Source: Myxococcales bacterium
GTDB lineage: Bacteria; Myxococcota_A; Polyangia; Palsa-1104; JAEUJZ01
Direction: 5' to 3'
Assembly (NCBI GenBank): GCA_016794505.1
Contig: JAEUJZ010000188.1
Span: 62,001-126,000, forward strand
DNA length: 64,000 bases
Numbering within the stretch: position 1 is the stretch's first letter; each line of letters begins with the position of its first letter. Both the position numbers and the translations under genes were made by a program. Shown piece by piece: positions 18,679-26,912 of the stretch. Under the pieces are notes generated by a model that searched no databases, was not told where the DNA came from, and worked only from the letters and a program-made list of their open reading frames with translations.

Positions 18679-20196
18679 ATGCGAGCTCGTTCCTCACAAT
18701 CCACTTCTCTTTCCGCCAGCTTGGTTGGCTGTCCTGCGCGGGCACCGCGTCGTGGTCTGCGTGGGCTCTTGCTGGGCTGTCTGCTGAGCCTGCTCGGCGG
18801 CCTGCTTTCTCCGGCGCCGGCCTTGGCTCAAAACGCCAAGCTGCGGCTTGAGCGCTTCGATTTTATGAAGCTGCCCGATCTGCGCCTCTATCTGACGTTC
18901 GTCGAAGAAGACGGAACCGTCATCGCCGGACGTCAGGCCAGCGACTTCAAGCTGCTTTTGGATGCCGCCGATCAAGGTGCAGCCTCGGCCGCGACGACCT
19001 TTGAAGGCAACAAAGAGCCGATCTTCGTCATGGCCGTGGTGCAGGCCTCGGGCGTGGTCAGCGAGCGCGCCCTGACGGAAGTAAAGAACGGCTTGCGCCG
19101 AATTTCGGAAGTGGTGGGCAACACCAACGGTCGCATGGGCGTGCTCAGCTATGCCGGCAACACCACCCGACTGCTAGAGAGCGGCACCGCCACGGAAGCC
19201 GATACCGCCATCAACAAGATCGCCATCGATGGCGAAGCCGCTGAGACGCACATGATCGACGCGGTACGCACCGCGATCGACTTGCTGAAAGCGCAGGAAA
19301 AAGGGCGTCGCAAGCTGATCGTTCTGTTCTCGGATGGCATCGATGTGAACAACGACAAGAAGCTGTTTGTCGACCTGGGCAACCGTGCCCAGCAAGCCAA
19401 CATCATCGTCGACACGATTGGCTACAACGAGATCGATCCCAGCAAGCTGCGCAACCTAAACGAGATCGCCAAGCGCTGCTATGGCATCGATCGCTATGCC
19501 AAGGCTCCCTCTGAAATCGGCCCGCGCTTGGATGCCATCGTCGACGAGATCCAGAAGCAATACGTGCTGACCTTCCCGCTTACGATTCAAGGCGATGACA
19601 AAGAACACACGTTCCAAGTCACGCACGAAGCAGGCGGTCGTCCCGTATACAGCAACGCCGTAAACGAAAAGCTGCCGTCGAAAATCCCGGCGGGCGCGAT
19701 CAAGCCGCCGGACGGCAAGAGCCGCTGGTGGCTGTGGGCGCTTCTGGCGGCCGGTGTCATCGGCGCGATCATCGCGGCTCTCTTGCTGCGCAAAAAGCCT
19801 GCTGAGCCCGTCGCCCAGCCGCAGACGCCCGTGGCATCGAACGCCCCCATGCCCGCCATGAAGGCCAATCGTACGGTGGCTCTGGAAGCGGCCGGCGACA
19901 TCGCGATGGGCTGGTTGATGGGCACCACCGGCAAATACAAGGACCAGACCTTCAAGCTGAAGGATCGCACCGTCATCGGCACAGCCACCGACTGCGATAT
20001 CGCCATCGAAGACGGCTTCATGTCGGCGCGTCACTGCGAAATCCGCAAGGTCGAAGGCGGCTTCAAGCTGGTCGATCTGGGCGCCACCAATGGCGTCGTC
20101 GTCAACGACAAGCGCGTCAAGGAACACTTCCTGGTCGACAACGACAACTTCCGACTCGGCCGCACCGAGTTCAAGTTCAAGTCGATCTTCAGCTAG
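18679..20196 (+). CDS. Exported VWA-transmembrane-FHA protein
   Basis: 505 residues. A signal peptide ends near 'PALAQN' (residue 51). A VWA-like domain follows (about 113-295), whose MIDAS is degenerate ('VVQASGVVS' where DxSxS is expected), although 'LIVLFSDGID' is kept. One transmembrane helix lies at about 350-370, then a basic stop-transfer 'LRKK', and an FHA domain (about 428-503) with 'MSARHCEI' and 'LGATNGVVVN'. The layout puts the VWA domain in the periplasm and the phosphothreonine reader in the cytoplasm. That would let an external contact be coupled to the FHA/AAA+ parts of the system (inference). Confidence 0.87.
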   Translation: MRARSSQSTSLSASLVGCPARAPRRGLRGLLLGCLLSLLGGLLSPAPALAQNAKLRLERFDFMKLPDLRLYLTFVEEDGTVIAGRQASDFKLLLDAADQGAASAATTFEGNKEPIFVMAVVQASGVVSERALTEVKNGLRRISEVVGNTNGRMGVLSYAGNTTRLLESGTATEADTAINKIAIDGEAAETHMIDAVRTAIDLLKAQEKGRRKLIVLFSDGIDVNNDKKLFVDLGNRAQQANIIVDTIGYNEIDPSKLRNLNEIAKRCYGIDRYAKAPSEIGPRLDAIVDEIQKQYVLTFPLTIQGDDKEHTFQVTHEAGGRPVYSNAVNEKLPSKIPAGAIKPPDGKSRWWLWALLAAGVIGAIIAALLLRKKPAEPVAQPQTPVASNAPMPAMKANRTVALEAAGDIAMGWLMGTTGKYKDQTFKLKDRTVIGTATDCDIAIEDGFMSARHCEIRKVEGGFKLVDLGATNGVVVNDKRVKEHFLVDNDNFRLGRTEFKFKSIFS

Positions 20197-20206
20197 GAGA
20201 GACGCC

Positions 20207-20671
20207 ATGGCTTCGCTGTTCGCATATGCCGTGATGGCTCTCTCGGGGTTGGGGGGGGCGGCTGCCCTGGTGCTGTCGATGACCGACAGCGGAGGAACGC
20301 CGTGCCCCAAGTGCAAAAAGACCATGATGCCGGACTGGAATCAGTGCCTGTTTTGCCAGGCGATTCCCGAGTTCGAGCTAGGCAAGCCGGCCATCCTGCA
20401 CTTCGTTTCGGGACCGCTGGCGAACCAGGCGGCGGTTCTTGAAAAGCCCGTCGTCACCATTGGCTCGGTGGCGACCAATGACATCGTCATCAACGACCCC
20501 AGCATCTCGCGCAAGCACGTCGGCTTTCGCAAAGTCGAAGGTGGGTACGAGGTCGCGGACTTCGGTTCGACAAATGGCGTCTACGTCAATGGCGAGAGGA
20601 TGCCAAAGAAAAAGCTGGCGATCGGGGATGTCGTGCGGGTGGGCAATACCGAAATCGTCTTCCGTGTGTAG
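20207..20671 (+). CDS. Membrane-anchored zinc-ribbon FHA protein
   Basis: 154 residues. A single N-terminal hydrophobic helix (about 4-23), a zinc ribbon with C33, C36, C47 and C50 ('CPKC', 'CLFC'), and an FHA domain filling the rest ('SISRKHVGF', 'DFGSTNGVYVNG'). The order, zinc ribbon then FHA, repeats that of the first FHA protein in the operon but without the long linker and with a membrane anchor, so the two may be paralogues. I chose the ATG at 20207 because GGAGA lies 7 bases upstream and the hydrophobic helix begins there. It follows the VWA-FHA gene by 10 bp. Confidence 0.85.
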   Translation: MASLFAYAVMALSGLGGAAALVLSMTDSGGTPCPKCKKTMMPDWNQCLFCQAIPEFELGKPAILHFVSGPLANQAAVLEKPVVTIGSVATNDIVINDPSISRKHVGFRKVEGGYEVADFGSTNGVYVNGERMPKKKLAIGDVVRVGNTEIVFRV

Positions 20672-20714
20672 CGCGTAACCGGGGATTGCAGATCCCAGGA
20701 GATGAGTACGAAGC

Positions 20715-22685
20715 ATGGGCGCCAAGCTCCTCTATCGAGACGCACAGGGTCGTGATGCCGCGGCGGACATTCCCGAAGTAGGCGGCTTCCTCGGTCGCGC
20801 CGTCGAATGTCTGGTGCGCACCGATGACGCGATGGTATCGCGCCGCAACTGCAAGATCAGCCCTTCGGGTGGGCGCTGGGTCGTCGAGGATCTCGGATCC
20901 GCAAACGGCACGTACATCACCACGGGCAGCACGCCCGAGCGGCGCGTCACGCAGCGCGATGCTCTGACGCATGGCGACATCATCCGCTGTGGTTCCCTGC
21001 AGGTGCGCTTCGTTGAAGTGGCCGATGCGCCCGCGCAGCCGCAGCGACCCAGCATTGGTCAGGCTCCTGCGAATGCGTCGCTTGGCCCGAAACCACCCGC
21101 GCAAGGTGAAGGCGAAGAACCCAAAGCCAACCAGCAGGCCGCCCCTGCAGACAAGCCCGCAGAAGCGGCGATCAGCAAGCCCAGCAATGAACAGCTCACC
21201 AAGCTGCAGGAAGAGCTAAAGAAAGTCGCGGCCGATCTGGAAGCAGCGGGCAAAGCGGCGCAGGAAGCGCAAGCCGAGCGCGATCAGGCGGTCTCGAAAC
21301 TGGAAACGATGGAGTCCGAGGTCAAGCGCATGCGCGCCGACCTTTCGACGACCAAAGAAGCGCTGGAAAAAGTCTCGCGCCAGGCCAAGAAAGACAAAGA
21401 CGAGCTCACAGCCGAGAGCAAAGTCACCGAAGAGCTGCGTCAAGATCTGAAGTCTCTGCGCGATCAGCACACCAAGACCTTGGCGCAGCTGGATGAATTC
21501 AAGACCACAGGTGAAGCCAAGGATCGCCAGATCGCTGCGGCCGGCGAAGATGTTCGGCGCGCGAAAAAAGAAGTCGAATCGCTCAATGCACAGCTGATCA
21601 AGCTGGCGCGCGAGCGAGACGAACAAGTTCGCAACATCAACACCGAGCGCGGCGACACCGATCACCTGCGCGCCATCTTGAAAGAGCGCGAAAAGATCAT
21701 CGAGGAGCAGCGCGTCGGCATCGTCAATCAGGAAGCGCAGATCAAAGACCTGCGCAAGCAAGCCGACGAGCTGGAGCAGAGCTCGGCCAAGCTGCGCAGC
21801 GAGCGCGATAACCTGCGTGACAAAGCGCAGAAGACACAGGCCCAGGTCGAAGATCTGAAGTCTGAGCTCGACCGCGTACGCGCGATGATCGGACAGCAGG
21901 GCGGGGATCAGATCCTGCAGCTGTCACAAGACAACCGCACGCTGCGCCGCGATCTGGATGCCGCGGGCGAAGAGCTAAACATGCTGCGCGATCGACTGCA
22001 GAAGTCAGAAACCGAGCTGGTCGAGCAGAGCAAGCTCTTGCAGAAGAACACGGAAGAACGCAAGGCCAGCCAAACACGGGCGCAGCAAGCGCAAGAACAG
22101 GCGATCGAGGCGGCCCTAAACGATCTGCGCAGCAAGCACCAAGCCGAGCTTGCCAAGCAGGACGAGGTGCGGCAGCGCTTGCAGCAAGAGCGCGATGCCG
22201 CGGTCAAAGATCGCGACGACGTCGAAAAAGAACTGGAAATGCTGCACGGCCGCCAAAGCGAGGCCAACAACTCTGCTGAGGTGAGCATGCAGGCGATCAC
22301 GACGCTGCAGAGCGAGCGCGATCAGCTGAAGCAGCGCATTTCTGGCCTTGAAAGCGAGCTGCAGAGCCAAAGCCAAGCCTTGGCGCAAGCGCAAGCCCAG
22401 GCGCAGAGCGCGCAGGCGAGCGCGGGTCAGGCGGGCGGCGGCGCCTCAACTCAAGAGATGGCAGAGCTCAAAGCCGTGGCCACGTCGGCCTATGACGGCA
22501 TCACGGAATCGCTGGGCGGCCTGCGCAAGAACCTGGTCGATCTGGAAGAGAGCTTCAACAAGATCGAGCGCACCGTCCCCGACAAAGACTTGGCACGCAA
22601 GCTGCGCAGCACGCTGGAAGAAGTCATGAACTGCTTTGATGAAGCGCGCTCACAGATCCGCAGTCTCCGCGCGGTCATCGAATAA
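20715..22685 (+). CDS. FHA-coiled-coil protein
   Basis: 656 residues. An N-terminal FHA domain (about 1-100; 'MVSRRNCKIS', 'DLGSANGTYIT') is followed by an Ala/Pro/Gln linker. About 430 residues of almost continuous Glu/Lys/Gln/Leu-rich coiled coil follow (roughly 155-590), then a short helical C-terminal domain with 'LRSTLEEVMNCFDEARSQIRSL'. It could be a long scaffold that holds a phosphorylated partner at one end and self-associates along the coil. It ends 12 bp before the AAA+ ATPase gene. No membrane segment or signal peptide, so it should be cytoplasmic. Confidence 0.85.
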   Translation: MGAKLLYRDAQGRDAAADIPEVGGFLGRAVECLVRTDDAMVSRRNCKISPSGGRWVVEDLGSANGTYITTGSTPERRVTQRDALTHGDIIRCGSLQVRFVEVADAPAQPQRPSIGQAPANASLGPKPPAQGEGEEPKANQQAAPADKPAEAAISKPSNEQLTKLQEELKKVAADLEAAGKAAQEAQAERDQAVSKLETMESEVKRMRADLSTTKEALEKVSRQAKKDKDELTAESKVTEELRQDLKSLRDQHTKTLAQLDEFKTTGEAKDRQIAAAGEDVRRAKKEVESLNAQLIKLARERDEQVRNINTERGDTDHLRAILKEREKIIEEQRVGIVNQEAQIKDLRKQADELEQSSAKLRSERDNLRDKAQKTQAQVEDLKSELDRVRAMIGQQGGDQILQLSQDNRTLRRDLDAAGEELNMLRDRLQKSETELVEQSKLLQKNTEERKASQTRAQQAQEQAIEAALNDLRSKHQAELAKQDEVRQRLQQERDAAVKDRDDVEKELEMLHGRQSEANNSAEVSMQAITTLQSERDQLKQRISGLESELQSQSQALAQAQAQAQSAQASAGQAGGGASTQEMAELKAVATSAYDGITESLGGLRKNLVDLEESFNKIERTVPDKDLARKLRSTLEEVMNCFDEARSQIRSLRAVIE

Positions 22686-22697
22686 GAACGGAAAACC

Positions 22698-24311
22698 ATG
22701 TCTCAGGATAAGCCGGTCGCCGCTGCCCCCGAGGGCGAGGAACTGAATCAAAGCGAGCGCGAGGTGCTGGATCTGATCCGCGCCCGCTATTCGCTGATCT
22801 ATGTCGTTTCATCCGAAGAAGCGCGCGTCGAAGCATCGCTTTTGAAGCTGGCGCGCCGCCGCGACATGAAGTTGGGCGTGTGGTCGATCACGCGCGGCTT
22901 CGAGCAGCGCTTCGGCACGCTCAAAGGCGGCGACGTCAAAGATCCGATCAAGGCGCTCGACTACATCAACGCGCAGGAAGGCCGCGGCCTGTTTGTGCTG
23001 CGCGATTTTCACGCCTTCGTCAACGATCCAACCGTGGTGCGCAAGCTGCGCGATCTGTCCCATGACCTGCGCAACAAGACGCAGAAGCATGTCTTCATTC
23101 TGTCGGCGGTGACCAAGATCCCGCCCGAGCTGGAAAAAGATCTGACGATTGTCGACTGGGCACTGCCCAACCGCAGCGAGATCGCCAAGGTCGTCGATGA
23201 GCTGGTGCGTCAGCTGCCGCAGGGCTGCGATCCCGGTCCCGCCAAGACCGCAGAAGGACGCGAAGCCATCGTCGATGCCGCGCTGGGCCTGACGCTGATG
23301 GAGGCGGAAAACACGCTAGCCAAGTCCATCGTGCGTCACCGCACCTTTGATCTGCCGACGATCCTCAGCGAGAAGAAGCACATCATCCGCAAGAGCGGCA
23401 TCCTCGAATACTACGAAGCCGAAGACAACCTCGACAGCATCGGCGGCTTGGAGATCCTAAAGACCTGGCTGACCAAGCGTCGACACGCCTTTACGTCGGA
23501 AGCGCGCGACTTCGGTCTGCCGATGCCCAAGGGCATCTTGCTTCTCGGTGTGCCGGGCTGCGGCAAGTCGCTTACCGCCAAGGCCGTCGGGGCCGCCTGG
23601 CAGATGCCGCTTTTGCGCTTGGATGTCGGCAAGATCTTCGGGGGCTTGGTCGGCGCCTCGGAAGAAAACATCCGCAAGGCGCTCAAGACCGCCGAAGCCG
23701 TGGCGCCCGCCGTGCTGTGGCTCGACGAGATGGAAAAGGGCTTCTCGGGCACGGGTTCCTCGAACATGTCGGATGGCGGCACGACATCGCGCGTGTTCGG
23801 CACGTTCGTGACCTGGATGCAGGAAAAGTCCTCGCCGGTCTTCGTCATCGCCACCGCCAACGATGTCCGCGCCCTGCCGCCCGAGCTTCTGCGCAAGGGT
23901 CGCTTCGACGAGATCTTCTTTGTCGATCTGCCGACGATGGAAGAGCGCGCCGAGATCCTCAAGATCCACCTGTCAAAGAAGAAGCGCAGCATCGAAGCGC
24001 TCGACATGCACCGCCTGATCGAGGCGATGCCAGACTTTTCAGGATCGGAAGTCGAGCAGGTGGTGGTCGGCGCCCTGTACGAGGCGTTCGATGCCAATCC
24101 GCACGTGCGCGATCTGACGACCGAGCAGCTTCTGCACGGCGCCAAAGAGATCGTGCCGCTGGCCGTCACCATGCAAGAAAAGATCGCCGACATGCGCGAG
24201 TGGGCCCGCACGCGAGCGCGCACCGCTTCGGTGATCAAGTCGCCGGTCTTAAAGAAGAGTCGCGACCGCTTCACGGTGCCCAGCGAAGACGCCGGCCGAC
24301 TGGATATGTGA
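22698..24311 (+). CDS. Ycf46-type AAA+ ATPase
   Basis: 537 residues. The N-terminal ~235 residues are a degenerate ATPase-like region ('YSLIYVVSSEEARVEASLL', then 'GLFVLRDFHAFV') typical of Ycf46. The C-terminal AAA+ core has Walker A GVPGCGKS (284-291), Walker B 'VLWLDEME' (339-346), sensor 1 'IATAND', and arginine residues in 'LLRKGRFDE'. The 'RLDVGKIFGGLVGASE' stretch is diagnostic for Ycf46/SpoVK-like proteins of cyanobacteria and plastids. All catalytic motifs are intact. It is followed by DUF1257 and DUF2997 genes, its usual genomic companions. In this operon it most likely remodels or regulates the tail/FHA complex (inference). Confidence 0.9.
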   Translation: MSQDKPVAAAPEGEELNQSEREVLDLIRARYSLIYVVSSEEARVEASLLKLARRRDMKLGVWSITRGFEQRFGTLKGGDVKDPIKALDYINAQEGRGLFVLRDFHAFVNDPTVVRKLRDLSHDLRNKTQKHVFILSAVTKIPPELEKDLTIVDWALPNRSEIAKVVDELVRQLPQGCDPGPAKTAEGREAIVDAALGLTLMEAENTLAKSIVRHRTFDLPTILSEKKHIIRKSGILEYYEAEDNLDSIGGLEILKTWLTKRRHAFTSEARDFGLPMPKGILLLGVPGCGKSLTAKAVGAAWQMPLLRLDVGKIFGGLVGASEENIRKALKTAEAVAPAVLWLDEMEKGFSGTGSSNMSDGGTTSRVFGTFVTWMQEKSSPVFVIATANDVRALPPELLRKGRFDEIFFVDLPTMEERAEILKIHLSKKKRSIEALDMHRLIEAMPDFSGSEVEQVVVGALYEAFDANPHVRDLTTEQLLHGAKEIVPLAVTMQEKIADMREWARTRARTASVIKSPVLKKSRDRFTVPSEDAGRLDM

Positions 24312-24321
24312 GGTCGTTCCG

Positions 24322-24717
24322 ATGAGCCATTTCACGACGGTCGCAACCAAGATCACCAACATCCAGTGCCTGCTGAAAGCGCTGGAGCAATTGAAGTGGA
24401 AGTACACGCACGCCGAAGAAGGCGTGACCGTGCGCGGCTGGCGCGGGCAGACCAGCTTGGCCGAGGTCTCGATCAACATGGGCCGCTATGACATCGGCGT
24501 CGTCAAAAACGAAGACGGCACCTATGGCCTGCAGGCGGACTGGTGGGGCGTCGAGACCACGGTCGGCAAGACCGAGCAAGAAGTCGTCGATGAGATCAAC
24601 AAAGCCTATGCCTATCAGGTCGTTGTCACGGCCTGCGAAGAGCAGGGCTATCGCATCGAAGAGCAGGTGCAGGCCGAAGACGGTACGATCAAGCTGTCGG
24701 TTTCCAAGTGGGGCTAG
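24322..24717 (+). CDS. DUF1257 protein (Ycf35-like)
   Basis: A 131-residue protein covering the whole DUF1257 family: 'MSHFTTVATKITNIQCLLKAL' at the start (recognisable MSHFTTV box), 'GYDIGVV'-like middle strand ('GRYDIGVVKNEDGTYGLQAD'), and the C-terminal helix 'INKAYAYQVVVTACEEQGY'. The plastid/cyanobacterial homologue is Ycf35, of unknown function, and often sits beside ycf46 and DUF2997 genes. It starts 10 bp after the AAA+ gene. Probably a small cytoplasmic partner or regulator of the ATPase. Confidence 0.88.
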   Translation: MSHFTTVATKITNIQCLLKALEQLKWKYTHAEEGVTVRGWRGQTSLAEVSINMGRYDIGVVKNEDGTYGLQADWWGVETTVGKTEQEVVDEINKAYAYQVVVTACEEQGYRIEEQVQAEDGTIKLSVSKWG

Positions 24718-24755
24718 GTTCGCCCCGTTGACGTGCAGTCCAAAGGAGATTCCCC

Positions 24756-24962
24756 ATGGCGCAGCGCCGTGAGCTTGAGATCACCATCACCCCAAGCGGG
24801 GAAGTCAAAGTCCAGGTCAAGTGCGTGCCGGGCCAGGCCTGTGTGGAAGAGACCAAGTTTCTCGAAGAAGCCCTCGGCAACAACGTCAAGGATCGCCAGC
24901 TGACCTCGGACTACTATCAGCCGAGCGTCAGCAATACCGGCGACGTCTACAACCGCAGCTAG
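24756..24962 (+). CDS. DUF2997 protein
   Basis: A 68-residue protein matching DUF2997: 'EITITPSGEVKVQVKCVPG' followed by 'CVEETKFLEEALGN' and a C-terminal tail ending with 'DYYQP'. Function unknown; the family co-occurs with DUF1257 and Ycf46. A strong ribosome binding site (AAGGAGA) lies 6 bases ahead of the ATG. It is the last gene of the contiguous set that starts with the baseplate proteins. A 160-bp gap then precedes the protease gene. Confidence 0.85.
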   Translation: MAQRRELEITITPSGEVKVQVKCVPGQACVEETKFLEEALGNNVKDRQLTSDYYQPSVSNTGDVYNRS

Positions 24963-25047
24963 CCTCGTTCCGCGCCTCGCCCGCCACCGATCGTACGACG
25001 CGCTGCTTCGGCAGGCGCTTCCTGCAAGCAAGCCCGCATAATCAGAC

Positions 25048-25061
25048 CGCGATTTTTCGCG
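25048..25061. other. Short hairpin between DUF2997 and the protease gene
   Basis: CGCGA (25048-25052), a TTTT loop, then TCGCG (25057-25061) form a perfect 5-bp stem. It lies in the gap before the protease gene and has no T-run behind it. It could be a weak processing or attenuation element that separates the protease/lipoprotein pair from the upstream operon. Confidence 0.25.
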
Positions 25062-25123
25062 TCCAGATCGACGCTGCCATGGCCCTTTTGACTGCGTTAG
25101 ACTGCCTGCAGGGGGCTGCACAG

Positions 25124-26284
25124 ATGTTCGAGTTCTTGAGCCCAGCCATCGAGCTTGGGCGACGCGCCATCGAGACCGCGACCGCGCATCCAGCGCAGGT
25201 CGATGCACCTTCCGGCACGCCACGCGAAGACGCACCGCAGGGCTTTCTTGGCGGGATGATGCAGTCCGTGGGCGACTTCAGTCGCGGGCTGTCGCAAGAA
25301 GGGCTGGGGGCCCTGCTGGACCCAGCCGGAGCCGTCGATCGGCAGCGGGCGCAGCGCGAGCTTGCCGGCATGTTCAACGTCATGAACCCCGAGGACATGG
25401 TCTCGCGCCCGGATCAGCCCGACGGGCCCAGCGCCGAGAACACCGTGACCCCCGAGCAGTTTCAGCAGATTGCGCGGCAGTACAGCGACATCCGCCGCGG
25501 CCGCACCGATATCCAGTTCAACACCGCTGGCTTGAACAACGAGGACGCCGCCGCCTATCGCCGCGACACCATGCATGATCTTGCATCGATCATGCAGACG
25601 AGCGGCGGGCGCGATCTCATCGGCCAGCTAGCCCAGAACGACAAGGGGCATCAGACGACGCTGAGCCCGCTGTTTCGCACCAATGCCGCGGGCAACTACG
25701 ACCCCACGCTGGGCCGCGACAACACCAATGGCTTTGCTTCCCCCGTGGGAGACGGAGCCAATGCCTATCGCAACGCCGATGGCACCAGCGGGGCCGGCGT
25801 CAACTCGCGCGTGCGCTACAACCCCGGCATGGGAGGCATTGCCCCCGCCGATGCCGACCTGTCGCAAGATCACTGGCTGCCGTGGCGCAGCGATGTGCTG
25901 CTGTACCACGAGCTTGTGCATTCCCTCGATCAGACGCGCGGCACCATGGATCCGACGCGGGCTGGCACCGATGGCGATGGCGTGTCCTATGACCAGCGCG
26001 TCAAGCGCAGCGAGCACCGCGCCGCGGGCCTGGGCATCTATGCCAACGAGCCGATCAGCGAGAACGCCTATCGCCGCGCCCGCCGAGACATCGCCACGAA
26101 TTCAGGCGGCGTCGGCATACGAGACGGGGACGCAACCATGCCGGATCGTGATACCTACTTCTATCACGCGAGACCGGCACCGAGCCCTGGTGGCGGCAGC
26201 GGATCTCCGGGCACGACGCGGCGTGATCCGCACGGTCACGACCACGACCACGACGACGATCACAGGCATCCAGGTGAAGAATGA
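25124..26284 (+). CDS. HEXXH metallopeptidase resembling M91/NleD effectors
   Basis: 386 residues. The first ~110 are Ala/Asp/Pro-rich and unlike any enzyme. The C-terminal half holds HELVH (H262, E263, H266) in a helix ending 'LLYHELVHSLDQTRG', and a downstream 'RSEHRAAGLGIYANEPISENAYR' (E297 a candidate third ligand; the 'SEN.YR' box recalls M91). M91 (NleD) enzymes are injected zinc proteases that cleave host kinases. No signal peptide. The tail is His/Asp-rich ('HGHDHDHDDDHRH'), possibly metal-binding. I favour the ATG at 25124 with AGGGGG upstream; an in-frame ATG at 25079 is possible. The stop overlaps the next start (ATGA). Confidence 0.72.
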   Translation: MFEFLSPAIELGRRAIETATAHPAQVDAPSGTPREDAPQGFLGGMMQSVGDFSRGLSQEGLGALLDPAGAVDRQRAQRELAGMFNVMNPEDMVSRPDQPDGPSAENTVTPEQFQQIARQYSDIRRGRTDIQFNTAGLNNEDAAAYRRDTMHDLASIMQTSGGRDLIGQLAQNDKGHQTTLSPLFRTNAAGNYDPTLGRDNTNGFASPVGDGANAYRNADGTSGAGVNSRVRYNPGMGGIAPADADLSQDHWLPWRSDVLLYHELVHSLDQTRGTMDPTRAGTDGDGVSYDQRVKRSEHRAAGLGIYANEPISENAYRRARRDIATNSGGVGIRDGDATMPDRDTYFYHARPAPSPGGGSGSPGTTRRDPHGHDHDHDDDHRHPGEE

Positions 26285-26892
26285 AGCGCGCCTTCCTCGC
26301 CCTCGCCCTCGGCCTCTTTGGCGCATGCAGCTCGGCCAAGGGCACCCCCTCTCCTCAGGCAACGGCCCCCGCAATGACCAACCCTGACCTCGATCTCTCT
26401 TGGAGCCTCGGCAAGACCCCCGATGGCAAGCGGCTGCGCATCGAGTACCGGCTGAAGAACAAGACGACGCAGAAGCTGTACATCGCCGATCAGCTCCTGG
26501 CCTATCACGAGGGCAAGATCAAGCGCGTACCGACGCGGATGATCGTCAGCTCGGACCGCTTGCCCGGCACCGTGCTGTTTTCACGCGCAGTCGTCGAGAC
26601 GCCCACGACGCAGTTCGACCATCCCCCTGGAGCGACCGCCCTGGAGCCAGGCGCGACGCACGCAGGCAGCGCCGACGTCGATCTGCCCCTGCGCGGCTGG
26701 CACAACTACACGACGCCGCCCGCCCTTCCCAACACGCCCAAGAGCGCCGTGCTCGAAGTCGCCTATCTGACCGGCGCGATCGAATGGGGCGCCGTCACCA
26801 CCAGCGAGGGCGAAAACGTCACGGTTCCGCAGCTCCCGTCGTATTACAAGGCCGCCAAGCTCGCCCGCTTTGACGTCCGCCCCCTGCCCTGA
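26281..26892 (+). CDS. Small lipoprotein, candidate immunity partner of the protease
   Basis: 203 residues with a lipoprotein-type signal ('LALGLFGACSS', Cys near residue 16), then a mostly beta-stranded domain I do not recognise ('LSWSLGKTPDGKRLRIEYRLKNKTT' begins it; only the start is distinctive). Its ATG overlaps the protease stop codon by 4 bp, so the two proteins are made together. A periplasm-facing lipoprotein translated with a putative toxic protease fits an immunity protein or a secretion accessory, but no similarity supports this directly. Confidence 0.7.
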   Translation: MKRAFLALALGLFGACSSAKGTPSPQATAPAMTNPDLDLSWSLGKTPDGKRLRIEYRLKNKTTQKLYIADQLLAYHEGKIKRVPTRMIVSSDRLPGTVLFSRAVVETPTTQFDHPPGATALEPGATHAGSADVDLPLRGWHNYTTPPALPNTPKSAVLEVAYLTGAIEWGAVTTSEGENVTVPQLPSYYKAAKLARFDVRPLP

Positions 26893-26912
26893 GTTCGATA
26901 CACTGCCCCGGC

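Noticed and set aside
22698..24311. MoxR-type ATPase partner of the VWA/DUF4159 pair
   Set aside because: The AAA+ core matches the Ycf46/SpoVK-like group ('RLDVGKIFGGLVG'), not MoxR, and its companions are DUF1257 and DUF2997.
10706..24962. Type VI secretion system
   Set aside because: No TssB/TssC sheath, Hcp, VgrG, TssJLM or ClpV was found; the gp25 protein and FHA domains alone do not make a T6SS, and the TIGR02243/TIGR02242 proteins point to phage-tail/eCIS relatives.
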